A stretch of 64,000 bases of DNA from Curtobacterium sp. MCBD17_013 (GCF_003234565.1 NZ_QKTU01000004.1:205033-269032); one strand, 5' to 3'; positions 46,508 through 62,887 are shown, numbered from the stretch's first letter. Numbers and translations: made by a program. The notes: generated by a model not told the origin, from the sequence alone.

Positions 46508-47916
46508 TTCGTCTGTCCTCGCGGGTCGACGAGCACGGTGTTGCCGGTGACCGAACCGGGCGTGACGTTCTTGATGTTCGCGCCAGCGACGGTGCCGGTC
46601 ACAGCACCGGACGCTCCCGATGTCGTGGAGATCGACCAGGTCCCGAAGGGCAACGCGAGCGTTGCGGTCGAACTCGTGGTCTTCGGGAAGTTCAGCGTCA
46701 TGCCGGCCGAGCACCCGGGATCGTCGGCGGTGGTTCTCGACGCCGTCGTCGCCCTGAGGTACGAGCCGCTCGCGACCGACACCTGGATGACGCCGAGTGC
46801 CACGTTCTGCGGAGGCGACACGGTCTGCCCTGGGCTGACGCTGACGACCGGCACCGGCACACTGGTCCCGACGGCGCCTGCCGAGGTCGGGGTCGTCCAC
46901 TTCGTCGGGTTGGTGTCGATGCAGCTGCTCGCACCCGAGCTGCTGTTGAACGTCCCCCCGTACATCTGGTAGCCGTCGGAGAAGGGGAAGACGTTCATCG
47001 ACACCTTCGTCGACGACGTCACGGTGGCGCTGGTCGACCACGGGGTCATCGTGTCGAGGCCGCCGGAGTTGCTCGACAGGGTCGTCGTCATGTTCGTCGC
47101 CATGGTCGCGCTGTACGTCTGCGCGTAGTTGACGGGGATCGTCGCGGCTTGGTCGTACGAGATCGGTTGATACGCACTCGCGCCTGCGATGACGGGGATG
47201 GTCCAGGTGGACGTCGCAGCCTGGTTGGAATCGATCCCCCCGGTCGTGCTCGCGGTCAGCGTGTACGTGCCCGGCTGCACGTCCGTTGCGTACCAGCAGC
47301 CCGCCGCGTCGGTCGTGGTGGGGGCGGTGGTGATCGCCGCGCCGGTTCCCCCGCTCACGGGCGCCGCCGACACGCTGACGCCCGCATTCGCCGCGCCAGC
47401 AGCGTCCCTGACGGAGACGATGATCGTTCCATCACCGGGATCGGTGACAGCGGCGGACGGCGCGATGGCCGAGGTCACGGTCGTCGACAGCTTGCCGGGG
47501 CCATGCGGGTTGTTCCAGCTGACCGTCTCGGCGACGCTCTTGTACGCCAACGTGCCGTTGCTCGATCCGCAGGCTCCGGTGGCACCGTCACTCTGGACCC
47601 AGTTGGCGGTGCGCGTGACGGTGTACGTGACACCGCCGATGCTCTTGGTGGTGGAGGCGCTCAGGACGCTGAAGATGCCGTTCGTCGTCGCCGCGGCGGT
47701 CTGTCGCATCGTGTCGATGTCCTGCGACGCGAGCGACACGGCCATGTCCCGGCCGCGGCTCGCTTGCGTGGTCTGCAGGGAGTTCGTGATGCCGTAGGCG
47801 AGGCCCACGCTGATGATCGCGAAGACCATCATCGCGACCATGACCTCGATGACCGTGAAGCCCTCCTCGCGGCCGGTCAGCGCGCGGTCGAGGGCGCGGC
47901 GCATGTGTCGCAGCAT
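46504..47916 (-). CDS. Large modular minor pilin, PilV-like with Ig-like insert
   Basis: A 470-residue prepilin: leader to Gly19, then FTVIEVMVAMMVFAI with Glu5 (residue 24). After the helix, a pilin-like head is followed at about residues 155-235 by a module resembling a carboxypeptidase-regulatory/SpaA Ig-like fold (TIIVSVRDAAG, then CWYATDVQPGTYTLTAS) and a further Ser/Thr-rich beta domain. Typical PilV is under 200 residues. AGGACGAGG lies upstream of the ATG. Grafted external modules in minor pilins are known as adhesins in some Gram-positives. Confidence 0.83.
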   Translation of the reverse strand: MLRHMRRALDRALTGREEGFTVIEVMVAMMVFAIISVGLAYGITNSLQTTQASRGRDMAVSLASQDIDTMRQTAAATTNGIFSVLSASTTKSIGGVTYTVTRTANWVQSDGATGACGSSNGTLAYKSVAETVSWNNPHGPGKLSTTVTSAIAPSAAVTDPGDGTIIVSVRDAAGAANAGVSVSAAPVSGGTGAAITTAPTTTDAAGCWYATDVQPGTYTLTASTTGGIDSNQAATSTWTIPVIAGASAYQPISYDQAATIPVNYAQTYSATMATNMTTTLSSNSGGLDTMTPWSTSATVTSSTKVSMNVFPFSDGYQMYGGTFNSSSGASSCIDTNPTKWTTPTSAGAVGTSVPVPVVSVSPGQTVSPPQNVALGVIQVSVASGSYLRATTASRTTADDPGCSAGMTLNFPKTTSSTATLALPFGTWSISTTSGASGAVTGTVAGANIKNVTPGSVTGNTVLVDPRGQTK

Positions 47917-47964
47917 TGCCTCGTCCTTCCGGGAAGAGCTGATGCGGTGGGGCGGGAGAGCAAG

Positions 47965-48001
47965 TCGAGCCCGTGCGGACGAGCAGTCCGCACGGGCTCG
48001 A
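47965..48001 (-). terminator. Terminator after the major pilin gene
   Basis: A 16-bp stem around CGAGCCCGTGCGGAC with a 5-base loop begins 10 bases after the pilA stop. Partial termination would keep pilin mRNA far above that of the minor pilins downstream. Confidence 0.8.
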
Positions 48002-48011
48002 TCGGCACTGC

Positions 48012-48512
48012 TTACGGGCAGGCGGTGATGGCGCCGCTGGCCTTGGTCACACCCTTCGAGTCAGTTGCGTAGAAGTAGGTGCTGTTGACGCTCTGGCCGA
48101 TGATGCAGAACGAGCTACCGCTCGACGACACGAGCTTCAACGAGGTGGTGTTCGAGGACCCGGTGACACCCGCGCTCGACCAGCTCTGCGTGGTGGTGGC
48201 GGTGCTTCCGCTGGGAGCAGCGGGAGGGGTGCTCGACACGGCACCACTCGTCACGAGCGTGGCCGGAGCAGGGGCGACGCCCATGTCGGTCTGAATGCTC
48301 ACGACCGCCGTCTTCGCGTTCGACACGTCGGACTGCGTGGCACTGTCCTGCGCGTTCTTCTGCACGCCGAGGTACACCGGAATCGCGATCGCCGCGAGGA
48401 TGCCGATGATGATCACGACGACGAGGAGCTCGATCAGGGTGAAGCCCTTCTCGTTCTCCTCGAGCAGGTTCTGCCGGCGAGCGTTGAGCTTGCCCATGAG
48501 GCGGAAGTACAT
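48012..48512 (-). CDS. pilA: Major type IV pilin
   Basis: A 166-residue prepilin: 23-residue leader ending EKG, then FTLIELLVVVIIIGILAAIA with Glu5 (residue 28), the textbook type IVa helix. The mature 143 residues end in a domain with Cys136 and Cys165, placed to form the D-region disulfide. The middle is Ser/Thr/Ala-rich. ATG start with GGAAA upstream. Flanked by hairpins on both sides, it seems to be the separately controlled, most abundant subunit. The leader is longer than the usual 6-10 residues. Confidence 0.95.
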   Translation of the reverse strand: MYFRLMGKLNARRQNLLEENEKGFTLIELLVVVIIIGILAAIAIPVYLGVQKNAQDSATQSDVSNAKTAVVSIQTDMGVAPAPATLVTSGAVSSTPPAAPSGSTATTTQSWSSAGVTGSSNTTSLKLVSSSGSSFCIIGQSVNSTYFYATDSKGVTKASGAITACP

Positions 48513-48640
48513 GAGATTTCCATTCTTTCGGGAATGTGAGGGGAGAATTGGATCCGGCGTGTGCTCGCCGCCGGGGACCAGCGTATTCAGGGCACTCGCT
48601 CGGGAGAATCCCGAGAACGGGGGTGATCGGGCAAGCGAAA

Positions 48641-48690
48641 TGCCCCCAGAAACGGGGGCAGTTCGCGGGCGAACCACCCCCGCACGGGGG
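48641..48690 (-). terminator. Twin hairpins between pilC and pilA
   Basis: TGCCCCC/GGGGGCA (48641-48660) and CCCCC-GCAC-GGGGG (48677-48690) lie within 65 bases after the pilC stop. They may terminate the pilBTC message or set a processing point before pilA. Confidence 0.6.
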
Positions 48691-48704
48691 CATTCCGGTC
48701 AGAT

Positions 48705-49928
48705 TCAGTGGATGAGCGTGGTGATCTGGAAGATCGGCAGGTACAGCGCGACGATCATCCCGCCGACCACGACGCCGAGGAACGCGATGAGCAGCGGCTC
48801 GATCAAGGAGGTGAGGGCTTCGGTGGTCGACTCGACCTCGGCGTCGTAGAACACCGCGATCTTCTCGAGCATGACCTCCATGGAACCGGCGTCCTCGCCG
48901 ACCGCGACCATTTGACTCACCATTTGCGGAAAGACACTCTCCCGCGCCAGTGGAGCGGCGATCGATTCACCTTTTCGGACGGATTCGGCGACGCGGTCCA
49001 GGGCCCTCTCCACCACGAAGTTGTTCGACACTTCGCCGACGATCTTCAACGCTTGCAGGATGGGCACGCCGGCGCCGATCATGTTCGCGAAATTGCGGGC
49101 GAACCGGGCGATCACGATCTTGGTGCTCAATTGCCCGAACACCGGCAACTTGAGCCGGATCGGGTCGAGGAACCCACGCACCCGGTCGGTGTTCTTGTTG
49201 GCGCGGTACCAGAGCCATCCGACGATGATCAGCACCGCCAGGACCGGACCGAGCCAGACCATGGCATGCGATGCGTACACGAGCATCATCGTCGGCAACG
49301 GGAGCTTGCCGCCGAGACTCGCGAACATGTTCTGGAAGATCGGCACGATGAAGATGAGCATGATCACGACGCTGGCCAGCGACATGATCAGCACGACGGT
49401 CGGGTAGGTCATCGCGGACTTGATCGTCGAGCGGAGCTTGTGCTCCTTCTCGAAGTTCATCGCGATCGAGTCCATCGCCTGGTCGAGGAACCCGCCGGTC
49501 TCACCCGCACGGATCATGTTGATCATGATCGGCGGGAACTCGACGGGGTACTTCGACACGGCGTCCGAGAACGAGACGCCCTGCTCGACCTCGTCGCGGA
49601 CCTTGCCGAGGATCTCCTTGAGCTTCTTCGACTCAGTCTGGTCGGCCAGGATCGTCAGTGCGCGGAGCAGCGACAGGCCGGATGAGAGCATGGTGGACGC
49701 CTGACGCGCCATGATGGCGAGGTCCTTGAGCCCGACGCCCTTCTGGAACCCCGGGATCTTGATCTCGGCCTGGAGGCCCGTGCCCGGCTTGGCCTCGTCG
49801 AGCGCGATCGGCGAGATGCCCATGGTGCGGAGCCTCGCGACGGCGGCACCCTCACTCGCGGCGTCGAGCTTGCCCTTGACGAGCTTGCCTGCGGTGTCAC
49901 GCCCGCGGTAGTCGAACGCCAGGGTCAT
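48705..49928 (-). CDS. pilC: Type IV pilus platform protein PilC
   Basis: A 407-residue polytopic membrane protein with two GspF-type domains (roughly 70-195 and 270-395) and three membrane helices near 170-195, 220-240 and 375-400. Motifs MARQASTMLSSGLSLLRAL and FPPIMINMIRAGETGG are typical. PilC rotates with the motor ATPases to insert or remove pilins. It overlaps pilT by one base (TGATG). Confidence 0.95.
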   Translation of the reverse strand: MTLAFDYRGRDTAGKLVKGKLDAASEGAAVARLRTMGISPIALDEAKPGTGLQAEIKIPGFQKGVGLKDLAIMARQASTMLSSGLSLLRALTILADQTESKKLKEILGKVRDEVEQGVSFSDAVSKYPVEFPPIMINMIRAGETGGFLDQAMDSIAMNFEKEHKLRSTIKSAMTYPTVVLIMSLASVVIMLIFIVPIFQNMFASLGGKLPLPTMMLVYASHAMVWLGPVLAVLIIVGWLWYRANKNTDRVRGFLDPIRLKLPVFGQLSTKIVIARFARNFANMIGAGVPILQALKIVGEVSNNFVVERALDRVAESVRKGESIAAPLARESVFPQMVSQMVAVGEDAGSMEVMLEKIAVFYDAEVESTTEALTSLIEPLLIAFLGVVVGGMIVALYLPIFQITTLIH

Positions 49929-51547
49929 CAGTAGCCTCCCGAGTACTTGTCGCCGAAGTCGATCTCGCTCGCGGCGATGGCGGCGGCGGACGAGTCGGAC
50001 GGCGACTCGACGCGCTGGACGAGGCGACCGAAGCCCTCTTCGTCGTGCACCTTCTCGAGCGCGGCCCGGCGCGTGATGGTGCCCACGTTGACGAGTTCGG
50101 CGAGGTCCTGGTCCATCGTGTGCATGCCGGCGTCACCGCCGGCCTGCATGGCCGAGACGATCTGGTACGTCTTGCCCTCACGCACGAGGTTCGCGATGGC
50201 GGGCGTGGTCACCATGACCTCGGTCGCCACGACGCGGCCCGAACCGTTCGCCTTGGGCACGAGGGTCTGGCAGACGACACCCTGCAGGGTCGCGGCGAGC
50301 TGGGTCCGGATCTGCCCCTGCTGGTGCGGCGGGAAGACGTCGATGACACGGTCGATGGTGCCGGGCGCACTCTGCGTGTGCAGGGTCGCGAACACCAGGT
50401 GGCCGGTCTCGGCCGCGGTGAGCGCGACCGAGATGGTCTCGAGGTCGCGGAGCTCGCCGATGAGGATGACGTCCGGGTCCTGGCGGAGCACGTGCTTGAG
50501 CGCCTGCGCGAACGAGCGGGTGTCGGCCCCGACCTCGCGCTGGTTGATGATCGCCTTCTTGTGCTCGTGCATGAACTCGATCGGGTCCTCGACCGTCACG
50601 ATGTGGTCGGCGCGAGTCTCGTTGACGAGGTCGATGAGCGCGGCGAGGGTCGTCGACTTGCCGGACCCCGTCGGGCCGGTGACGAGCACGAGCCCACGGG
50701 GCAACTTGGCGAACTCGCCGATGTGCTCCGGGATGCCCAGCTGCTTGAGGCTCTTGATCCTGGTGGGGATGATGCGGAAGGCCGCGCCCCAGTTCCCGCG
50801 CTGCTGGTAGAAGTTCACGCGGAACCGCGACTCGGTCGACAGCGAGTACGCGAAGTCGAGTTCCTGCTCCGACTCGAACTGCCGCAGCTGCTCCGGGCTG
50901 AGCAGTGTCGTGAGCGCGTTGATGACCTTGTCGCGCGACCACGGGCCTCCCGGCACGGCGGGACGGAGCGAACCGTCGACGCGCACGGTCGGTGCCGCGT
51001 CCGCGGTGACGTGGAGGTCCGACGCGCCCTGGTACACGACCTGCGAGAGGGCGACGACGAGGTCCGGGTCGGCGACCTCACGCGCGTGTCGCGTGTACTC
51101 GATGACGACCGCGTCGTCGTCGGTGGGGACCGCCGCGGCGACGTGCGCGGGGGGCGCCGGCACGAACGCAGGGGTCGGGAGGACCGTGGTCGGCGGGGCG
51201 GGTTGTACCGGCACCTGGGCGGTCGCGACCTCGGACGGAGCGGCATAGGCGACGGAGGAGGCGACGGGGTACTGCGGTGCCGGCGGTGTCGCCGGGACGC
51301 TGCCGTCGGGCGAGGCGTACACCGGCTCCGAGTACGGGGACGACACCGACGCCGTGTTCGCCGCGGCCCACGCAGCATCCTCCGACAGGTCGAACACACG
51401 CCCGGTGCCCGCGACGACCGGCTGCTGGCCGGTCTCCGCGAGCCGCGCCGCGCGCCGTCCACCGACGACGTTGCCCGCGGAGCCGGGGTGCCATCCGGCG
51501 ACGGGCTCGTCCGAGCCGGCACCGAGGTCGTAGACCGAATCACTCAT
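49928..51547 (-). CDS. pilT: Type IV pilus retraction ATPase PilT with N-terminal extension
   Basis: A 539-residue hexameric ATPase that disassembles the pilus. From about residue 160 it is a normal PilT: PAS-like N domain (GASDLHVTADAAPTVRVDG), Walker A GPTGSGKST (about 287-295), Walker B region DPDVILIGELRDLET, and ATLHTQSAPGTIDR. The first 155 residues are an extra Pro/Ala/Val-rich stretch (repeated VPAPP-like words), likely disordered; standard PilT has 340-380 residues. The AIRNL-type C-terminal motif is not obvious. Presence of PilT predicts twitching or DNA uptake. Confidence 0.93.
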   Translation of the reverse strand: MSDSVYDLGAGSDEPVAGWHPGSAGNVVGGRRAARLAETGQQPVVAGTGRVFDLSEDAAWAAANTASVSSPYSEPVYASPDGSVPATPPAPQYPVASSVAYAAPSEVATAQVPVQPAPPTTVLPTPAFVPAPPAHVAAAVPTDDDAVVIEYTRHAREVADPDLVVALSQVVYQGASDLHVTADAAPTVRVDGSLRPAVPGGPWSRDKVINALTTLLSPEQLRQFESEQELDFAYSLSTESRFRVNFYQQRGNWGAAFRIIPTRIKSLKQLGIPEHIGEFAKLPRGLVLVTGPTGSGKSTTLAALIDLVNETRADHIVTVEDPIEFMHEHKKAIINQREVGADTRSFAQALKHVLRQDPDVILIGELRDLETISVALTAAETGHLVFATLHTQSAPGTIDRVIDVFPPHQQGQIRTQLAATLQGVVCQTLVPKANGSGRVVATEVMVTTPAIANLVREGKTYQIVSAMQAGGDAGMHTMDQDLAELVNVGTITRRAALEKVHDEEGFGRLVQRVESPSDSSAAAIAASEIDFGDKYSGGY

Positions 51548-51575
51548 GCGATGACCTGTTCGTTCGTTCTCTGGG

Positions 51576-53246
51576 CTACGCGACGACGCGCAGGATCTCC
51601 TCGACGCTGGTGAGGCCGAGCTTGACCTTCTCCCAGCCGTCCTGGCGGAGCGTGAGCATGCCCTGGGCCTGGGCGACCCGGCTGATCTCGACGCTCGAGC
51701 TGCGGGAGACGGCGAGGCGTTCGATCTCCTCGGATACCGTCATGACCTCGTGCAGGGCGATGCGGCCGCGGTACCCGGTGTTCGAGCACACGGCGCAGCC
51801 GACCGGTGCGTACACGGTCGGCAGGGGCTGCGCCACGTCGTCGATGAAGCGGAGGTCCTGGAGTCGCTCCATGGTGTGGTTCGCCGGTGCCTTGCAGCGG
51901 TCGCAGAGCTTGCGGGCGAGGCGCTGCGCGACGACGCAGTCGAGGGCAGAGCCGACGAGGAACGGCTCGATGCCCATCTCGGTGAGGCGGGTGACCGCGC
52001 TCGGGGCGTCGTTCGTGTGGAGGGTCGAGAGCACGAGGTGACCGGTGAGCGACGCCTCGATGGCGATCTGGGCCGTCTCGTGGTCGCGGATCTCACCGAG
52101 CAGGACCACGTCGGGGTCGGACCGGAGGATGCTCCGCAGCGCCGAGGCGAACGTCAGGCCCGCCTTCGGGTTGACCTGCACCTGGTTGACGCCCGGCATC
52201 CGGTACTCCACCGGGTCCTCGACGGTGATGACGTTGATCTCGGGCTTCGCGACGGCGTTCAACGTCGTGTACAGCGTGGTCGACTTACCGGAACCCGTCG
52301 GGCCCGTGACGAGGATCATGCCGTACGGCTTGGAGTAGGAGCGCTTGTACGCCTCGGCGTTGCGCTCGAGCAGGTTGAGGTCGCGCAGGGACATCGACGT
52401 GTTCGAGTTGTCGAGGATCCGCATGACGACCTTCTCGCCCCACACGGTGGGGAGCGTCGCGACGCGGAGGTCGATCTGCCGGCCGCCGTGCCGCACGGAC
52501 ATGCGGCCGTCCTGCGGCTTCCGTCGCTCGGCGATGTCGATGTCGCTCATGATCTTGAGCCGGCTGATGACACCGTTCTGGATGTTCTTCGGCGCCGGCG
52601 TCATCTCGTGCAGCACGCCGTCGATGCGGTAGCGGACCCGGACGTCGTGCTCGCCGGGCTCGATGTGGATGTCGGACGCGTGGTCCTGGATCGCCTGCGA
52701 CACGAGCAGGTTCACGAACCGGACGATCGGGACGTCGTCGAGGCCACCGTCGCCGATGTCGACCTGCTCGTCGTGGTGCACACCAGCTTCCTCCTCGAGC
52801 GAGGAGGTCAGGTCGTTGAGTTCGTCGTCCGCACGGAGGTACCGGTCGAGTGCGGCGACCATGTCGCGCTCGTCCACCTGCAGCGGCTTGATGACCCGAC
52901 CGGACGCGGCACGGGCGTCGTCGAGGGCGAGCACGTTCGCCGGGTTCACCATCGCGAGGACGAGGGCCTCGCCCTCGAACCCGACGCCGAGGATCCCGTG
53001 CCGACGACACAGGGCGGCCGGGAGCATGGACACCGCGGTGCCGTCGACGGGGTAGTCGGTGAGCGGCACGGACTTCGAGTTGTTCGACGCCGCACGCGCC
53101 GTGACGAACTGGGCCTCGCTCACGACGCCCTGGTCGACGAGGGACCGGATCGCCCGCTCGTCCACCTGCTCGTCGCCGGTGAGGGTGTCGAGGTGCTCGA
53201 TCGGCAGCGCGCCGTTGAGGATGAGGATCTCCGAGAGGGTCGCCAT
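51576..53246 (-). CDS. pilB: Type IV pilus extension ATPase PilB
   Basis: A 556-residue hexameric ATPase powering pilus growth. An N-terminal MshEN-like domain is followed by the ATPase core with SDIHIEPGEHDVRVRYRID, Walker A GPTGSGKST (near 313-321), Walker B DPDVVLLGEIRDHET, and the zinc pairs LCDRC (near 446-449) and GCAVC (near 482-485). ATG at 53246 preferred over a GTG four codons earlier because the strong AAGGAGGTGA site overlaps the latter. First gene of the pilus operon; a TAGCGT box at 53377-53382 is the only promoter hint. Confidence 0.95.
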   Translation of the reverse strand: MATLSEILILNGALPIEHLDTLTGDEQVDERAIRSLVDQGVVSEAQFVTARAASNNSKSVPLTDYPVDGTAVSMLPAALCRRHGILGVGFEGEALVLAMVNPANVLALDDARAASGRVIKPLQVDERDMVAALDRYLRADDELNDLTSSLEEEAGVHHDEQVDIGDGGLDDVPIVRFVNLLVSQAIQDHASDIHIEPGEHDVRVRYRIDGVLHEMTPAPKNIQNGVISRLKIMSDIDIAERRKPQDGRMSVRHGGRQIDLRVATLPTVWGEKVVMRILDNSNTSMSLRDLNLLERNAEAYKRSYSKPYGMILVTGPTGSGKSTTLYTTLNAVAKPEINVITVEDPVEYRMPGVNQVQVNPKAGLTFASALRSILRSDPDVVLLGEIRDHETAQIAIEASLTGHLVLSTLHTNDAPSAVTRLTEMGIEPFLVGSALDCVVAQRLARKLCDRCKAPANHTMERLQDLRFIDDVAQPLPTVYAPVGCAVCSNTGYRGRIALHEVMTVSEEIERLAVSRSSSVEISRVAQAQGMLTLRQDGWEKVKLGLTSVEEILRVVA

Positions 53247-53435
53247 GGCGCTCCTCACCTCCTTGTTCTCGCACGATCAGGGGACGCGGCACGGCAGGGA
53301 TGACCGAGACCTCGTCGATGCGGCCGGAACGCGATGCGGATCGGACCCGGGACGCCGCGTTCTCGGACGTTGACCCACGCTAATTCGTGCGCATGATCCG
53401 GGCGCAGTCCCAGAAAGAGGGGGGACCGCGCTGGA

Positions 53436-54464
53436 TCAGAACAGCGCTGCGTGGCTGACGGTCGTGCGCGCCCGTACGAACCCCATCCGCTCGTAGAGGC
53501 CGAGCGCCCCGGAGGGGTTCTCCGCGTCGACGTCGAGCACGACGTGGTCGAGGCCGGCCCGCTGGGCTGCCCGCATGGTCGCGCCGAGCACGAGCGGGGC
53601 GAGTCCCCGCCCTCGGTGGTCGCGCACGACCCCCACGTAGTCGACGTAGGCGTGAGATCCACCCCGGGCGGCGAAGGCGTCGGGATCGACCTCGGTGACC
53701 GAGAACGCGACCACGACTCCCGACCCGTCGACGACGACGTACGAGAGGTCGAAGCGGAAGGTGTCCTCGTGGAACCGGCGCGCCCAGTCCTCGGCCGGGG
53801 TCGACTGCGATCCCCAGTGGTCGCGGAAGGCGTCGTTCCGGGCGATGCGGATCGCCTCGACGTCGGACTCGACGGACGGCCGGAGCACGAACCCGTCCGG
53901 GACGACGCGCTCGGGGATCGGATCGGCGAGGTCACGTTCGAGCTCGAGCCAGTACCGGAGCGGCACGAGACCGGCGCGTGCGGCGAGGCGCAGCGGTCCC
54001 GAGCCCTCGGCCGCGACGAGTTCGAGCATGCCCGGCACCGTGAGCTCCGAGGCCGCGAGGAGCTGCCGACCGCGACCGAGTTGCCAGGCGAGGACGCGTC
54101 GGCCGATCCCCTGCCCGCGGACGTCGGGGTGCACGGCGCCGAGGAGCAGGACGCGGAGCATGGTCTCGCGTCCGGGGACCGCGAGGTCGAGCGCTGCAGC
54201 CATGACATGCCCACCAACATCGACGCCGACGAGGCCGTCCCGCTGCGGATCGACGCCACTTGTGGAGAACCAGTGGGCGATCTCGCCTCGGGAGGGCCGC
54301 CACGTCGGGGCGTCGACCGCGGCAGCGGCGACGATGAGCTGGTGCACGGCCTCGAGGTCACGCTGCTCGAGCGGCCGGAACGACAGCCCGGCGATCGACG
54401 TGGGCAGCGACAGGGCCGCCGGAGCGGTCACCCGCTCGGCGAGGGACGTGGTGCTCGTGCTCAT
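53436..54464 (-). CDS. Double GNAT-domain N-acetyltransferase
   Basis: 342 residues with two GCN5-related acetyltransferase domains. Each has an acetyl-CoA loop: VHPDVRGQGIGRRVL near 112-126 and VRDHRGRGLAPLVLG near 277-291, the second followed by DAENPSGALGLYERMGF. The tandem arrangement resembles mycothiol synthase MshD and related enzymes; I cannot tell the substrate, and MshD itself would need specific support. ATG at 54464 chosen from family-like start and length. Confidence 0.85.
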   Translation of the reverse strand: MSTSTTSLAERVTAPAALSLPTSIAGLSFRPLEQRDLEAVHQLIVAAAAVDAPTWRPSRGEIAHWFSTSGVDPQRDGLVGVDVGGHVMAAALDLAVPGRETMLRVLLLGAVHPDVRGQGIGRRVLAWQLGRGRQLLAASELTVPGMLELVAAEGSGPLRLAARAGLVPLRYWLELERDLADPIPERVVPDGFVLRPSVESDVEAIRIARNDAFRDHWGSQSTPAEDWARRFHEDTFRFDLSYVVVDGSGVVVAFSVTEVDPDAFAARGGSHAYVDYVGVVRDHRGRGLAPLVLGATMRAAQRAGLDHVVLDVDAENPSGALGLYERMGFVRARTTVSHAALF

Positions 54465-54543
54465 GCCGCCAGTCTCCCAGGAACCGTCCGTCCGGCGCGG
54501 CGGGGATCTCGACGGGCACAGCGCCGGTGTCGCAAGATGGACC

Positions 54544-54951
54544 ATGGACATCACGAGCGTGACCGTCGGGCTCCCCGTCACCGACATCGAGGCGTCGTGC
54601 CTCTGGTACGGCGCGGTGTTCGAGCGCGCCGAGCCCGACCTCGAGCCCGCCGACGGCGTCGCCGAGTACGAGGTCAGCGGCATCTGGATCCAGCTGTACG
54701 AGGACGAGCACGCCGAGGAGCAGTGCGTGGCCGTCCGGTTCGGCGTCGATGACGTCGCCGCCCAGCACGCGCGGATCGGCGCCCTCGGCATCGACGTCGG
54801 CCCGATCGCCCGGGTCCCCGGCGCCGTCGAGTACTTCGACTTCCGCGATCCCGACGGCAACGTGTTGAGCCTCTACTCGCTCATCGACGAGACGGGTCGT
54901 GACGAGTCCGGGCGCGACAGCGACGCCGGTCGCGCGCCCGGCAAGGGCTGA
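54544..54951 (+). CDS. VOC (glyoxalase/bleomycin resistance-like) family protein
   Basis: A 135-residue single-domain protein with the beta-alpha-beta-beta-beta pattern: VTVGLPVTDIEASCLWYGAVF at the start (given here in its two halves, VTVGLPVTDIEAS and CLWYGAVF) and YFDFRDPDGNVLSLY at the end, with Glu/His-type metal positions not fully assignable. The tail after residue 118 is charged and likely disordered. Could be a dioxygenase, lyase or binding protein. Divergent from the GNAT gene with 79 bases between starts. Confidence 0.8.
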   Translation: MDITSVTVGLPVTDIEASCLWYGAVFERAEPDLEPADGVAEYEVSGIWIQLYEDEHAEEQCVAVRFGVDDVAAQHARIGALGIDVGPIARVPGAVEYFDFRDPDGNVLSLYSLIDETGRDESGRDSDAGRAPGKG

Positions 54952-55020
54952 CGCCGGTCGGGAGGAACGGGGCGGCCGCCCACCGCCCCTCCCGGCCGCG
55001 GCCGGCCACAGAGCACCGGC

Positions 55021-55076
55021 GAGATCGCAGTGGTTGTCGCTCCGACCCCGGTCGGAACGGCGACGACTGCGATCTC
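55021..55076. repeat. 56-base imperfect palindrome after the VOC gene
   Basis: Outer arms GAGATCGCAGT/ACTGCGATCTC (11 bp), a middle GTCGC/GCGAC and inner TCCGACC/GGTCGGA around a 2-base centre make a long stem with small bulges. It sits between convergent VOC and rpoC genes. It may be the VOC terminator or a mobile-type inverted repeat; no target duplication was seen. Confidence 0.65.
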
Positions 55077-55102
55077 CCGAAGGGACCGGAGGGGGGAACG
55101 CG

Positions 55103-55139
55103 GAAGGGCCCCGCATCGATGATCGGTGCGGGGCCCTTC
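55103..55139 (-). terminator. Terminator after rpoC
   Basis: A perfect 13-bp stem GAAGGGCCCCGCA with its complement and an 11-base loop begins 13 bases past the rpoC stop. Confidence 0.85.
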
Positions 55140-55152
55140 GTGGTCACCTGAC

Positions 55153-59034
<3,882 letters not shown>

Positions 59035-59075
59035 TGTTCTTCTCTCTTGCTGGATCTGACGTGTGTCGGGCGGGA

Positions 59076-62567
<3,492 letters not shown>

Positions 62568-62820
62568 GGGGGTAACCTCCGGATGGCCCCGTCGGGCCGA
62601 TACTGACGGGCAGTATGTAGGTGGATGGACTGATCGCTCGGCGACCCCGGGTGGGCACCCCGCACCGTGTCGGACCTGGGTCCGATGAGTCGGTGTGGGA
62701 TGATCAGGCGAGCTGCTCCGTCACCCCCGCCGCCATATACGGGGTAGAGCCGGAGCGCTGCACCAGGGGCCTTGGTCGACCGCAATATGACGACACCGAT
62801 GCCAGGGAGCGCGAACCTCT

Positions 62821-62850
62821 ATCATAGGTCGCCGGTTTCGGTGCTGTCCA
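62821..62850 (-). promoter_or_regulatory. Promoter of rpoBC
   Basis: On the minus strand TGGACA, an 18-base spacer, and TATGAT. The -10 is one base from consensus TATAAT. Start near 62814 gives a leader of about 245 bases before rpoB. Confidence 0.75.
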
Positions 62851-62887
62851 GTCCGTAGTTGACCGGAATCCGCACCGGAGTGTATAA

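Noticed and set aside
39437..53246. Secretin PilQ, PilP or PilF genes of the pilus system
   Set aside because: None found; every frame in the locus is accounted for, and a secretin is not needed without an outer membrane.
40479..53246. Tad/Flp pilus assignment
   Set aside because: PilT, PilM, PilN, PilO and type IVa leaders (FTLIELL) fit type IVa-like pili; there are no TadA/TadB/TadC or short Flp pilins.
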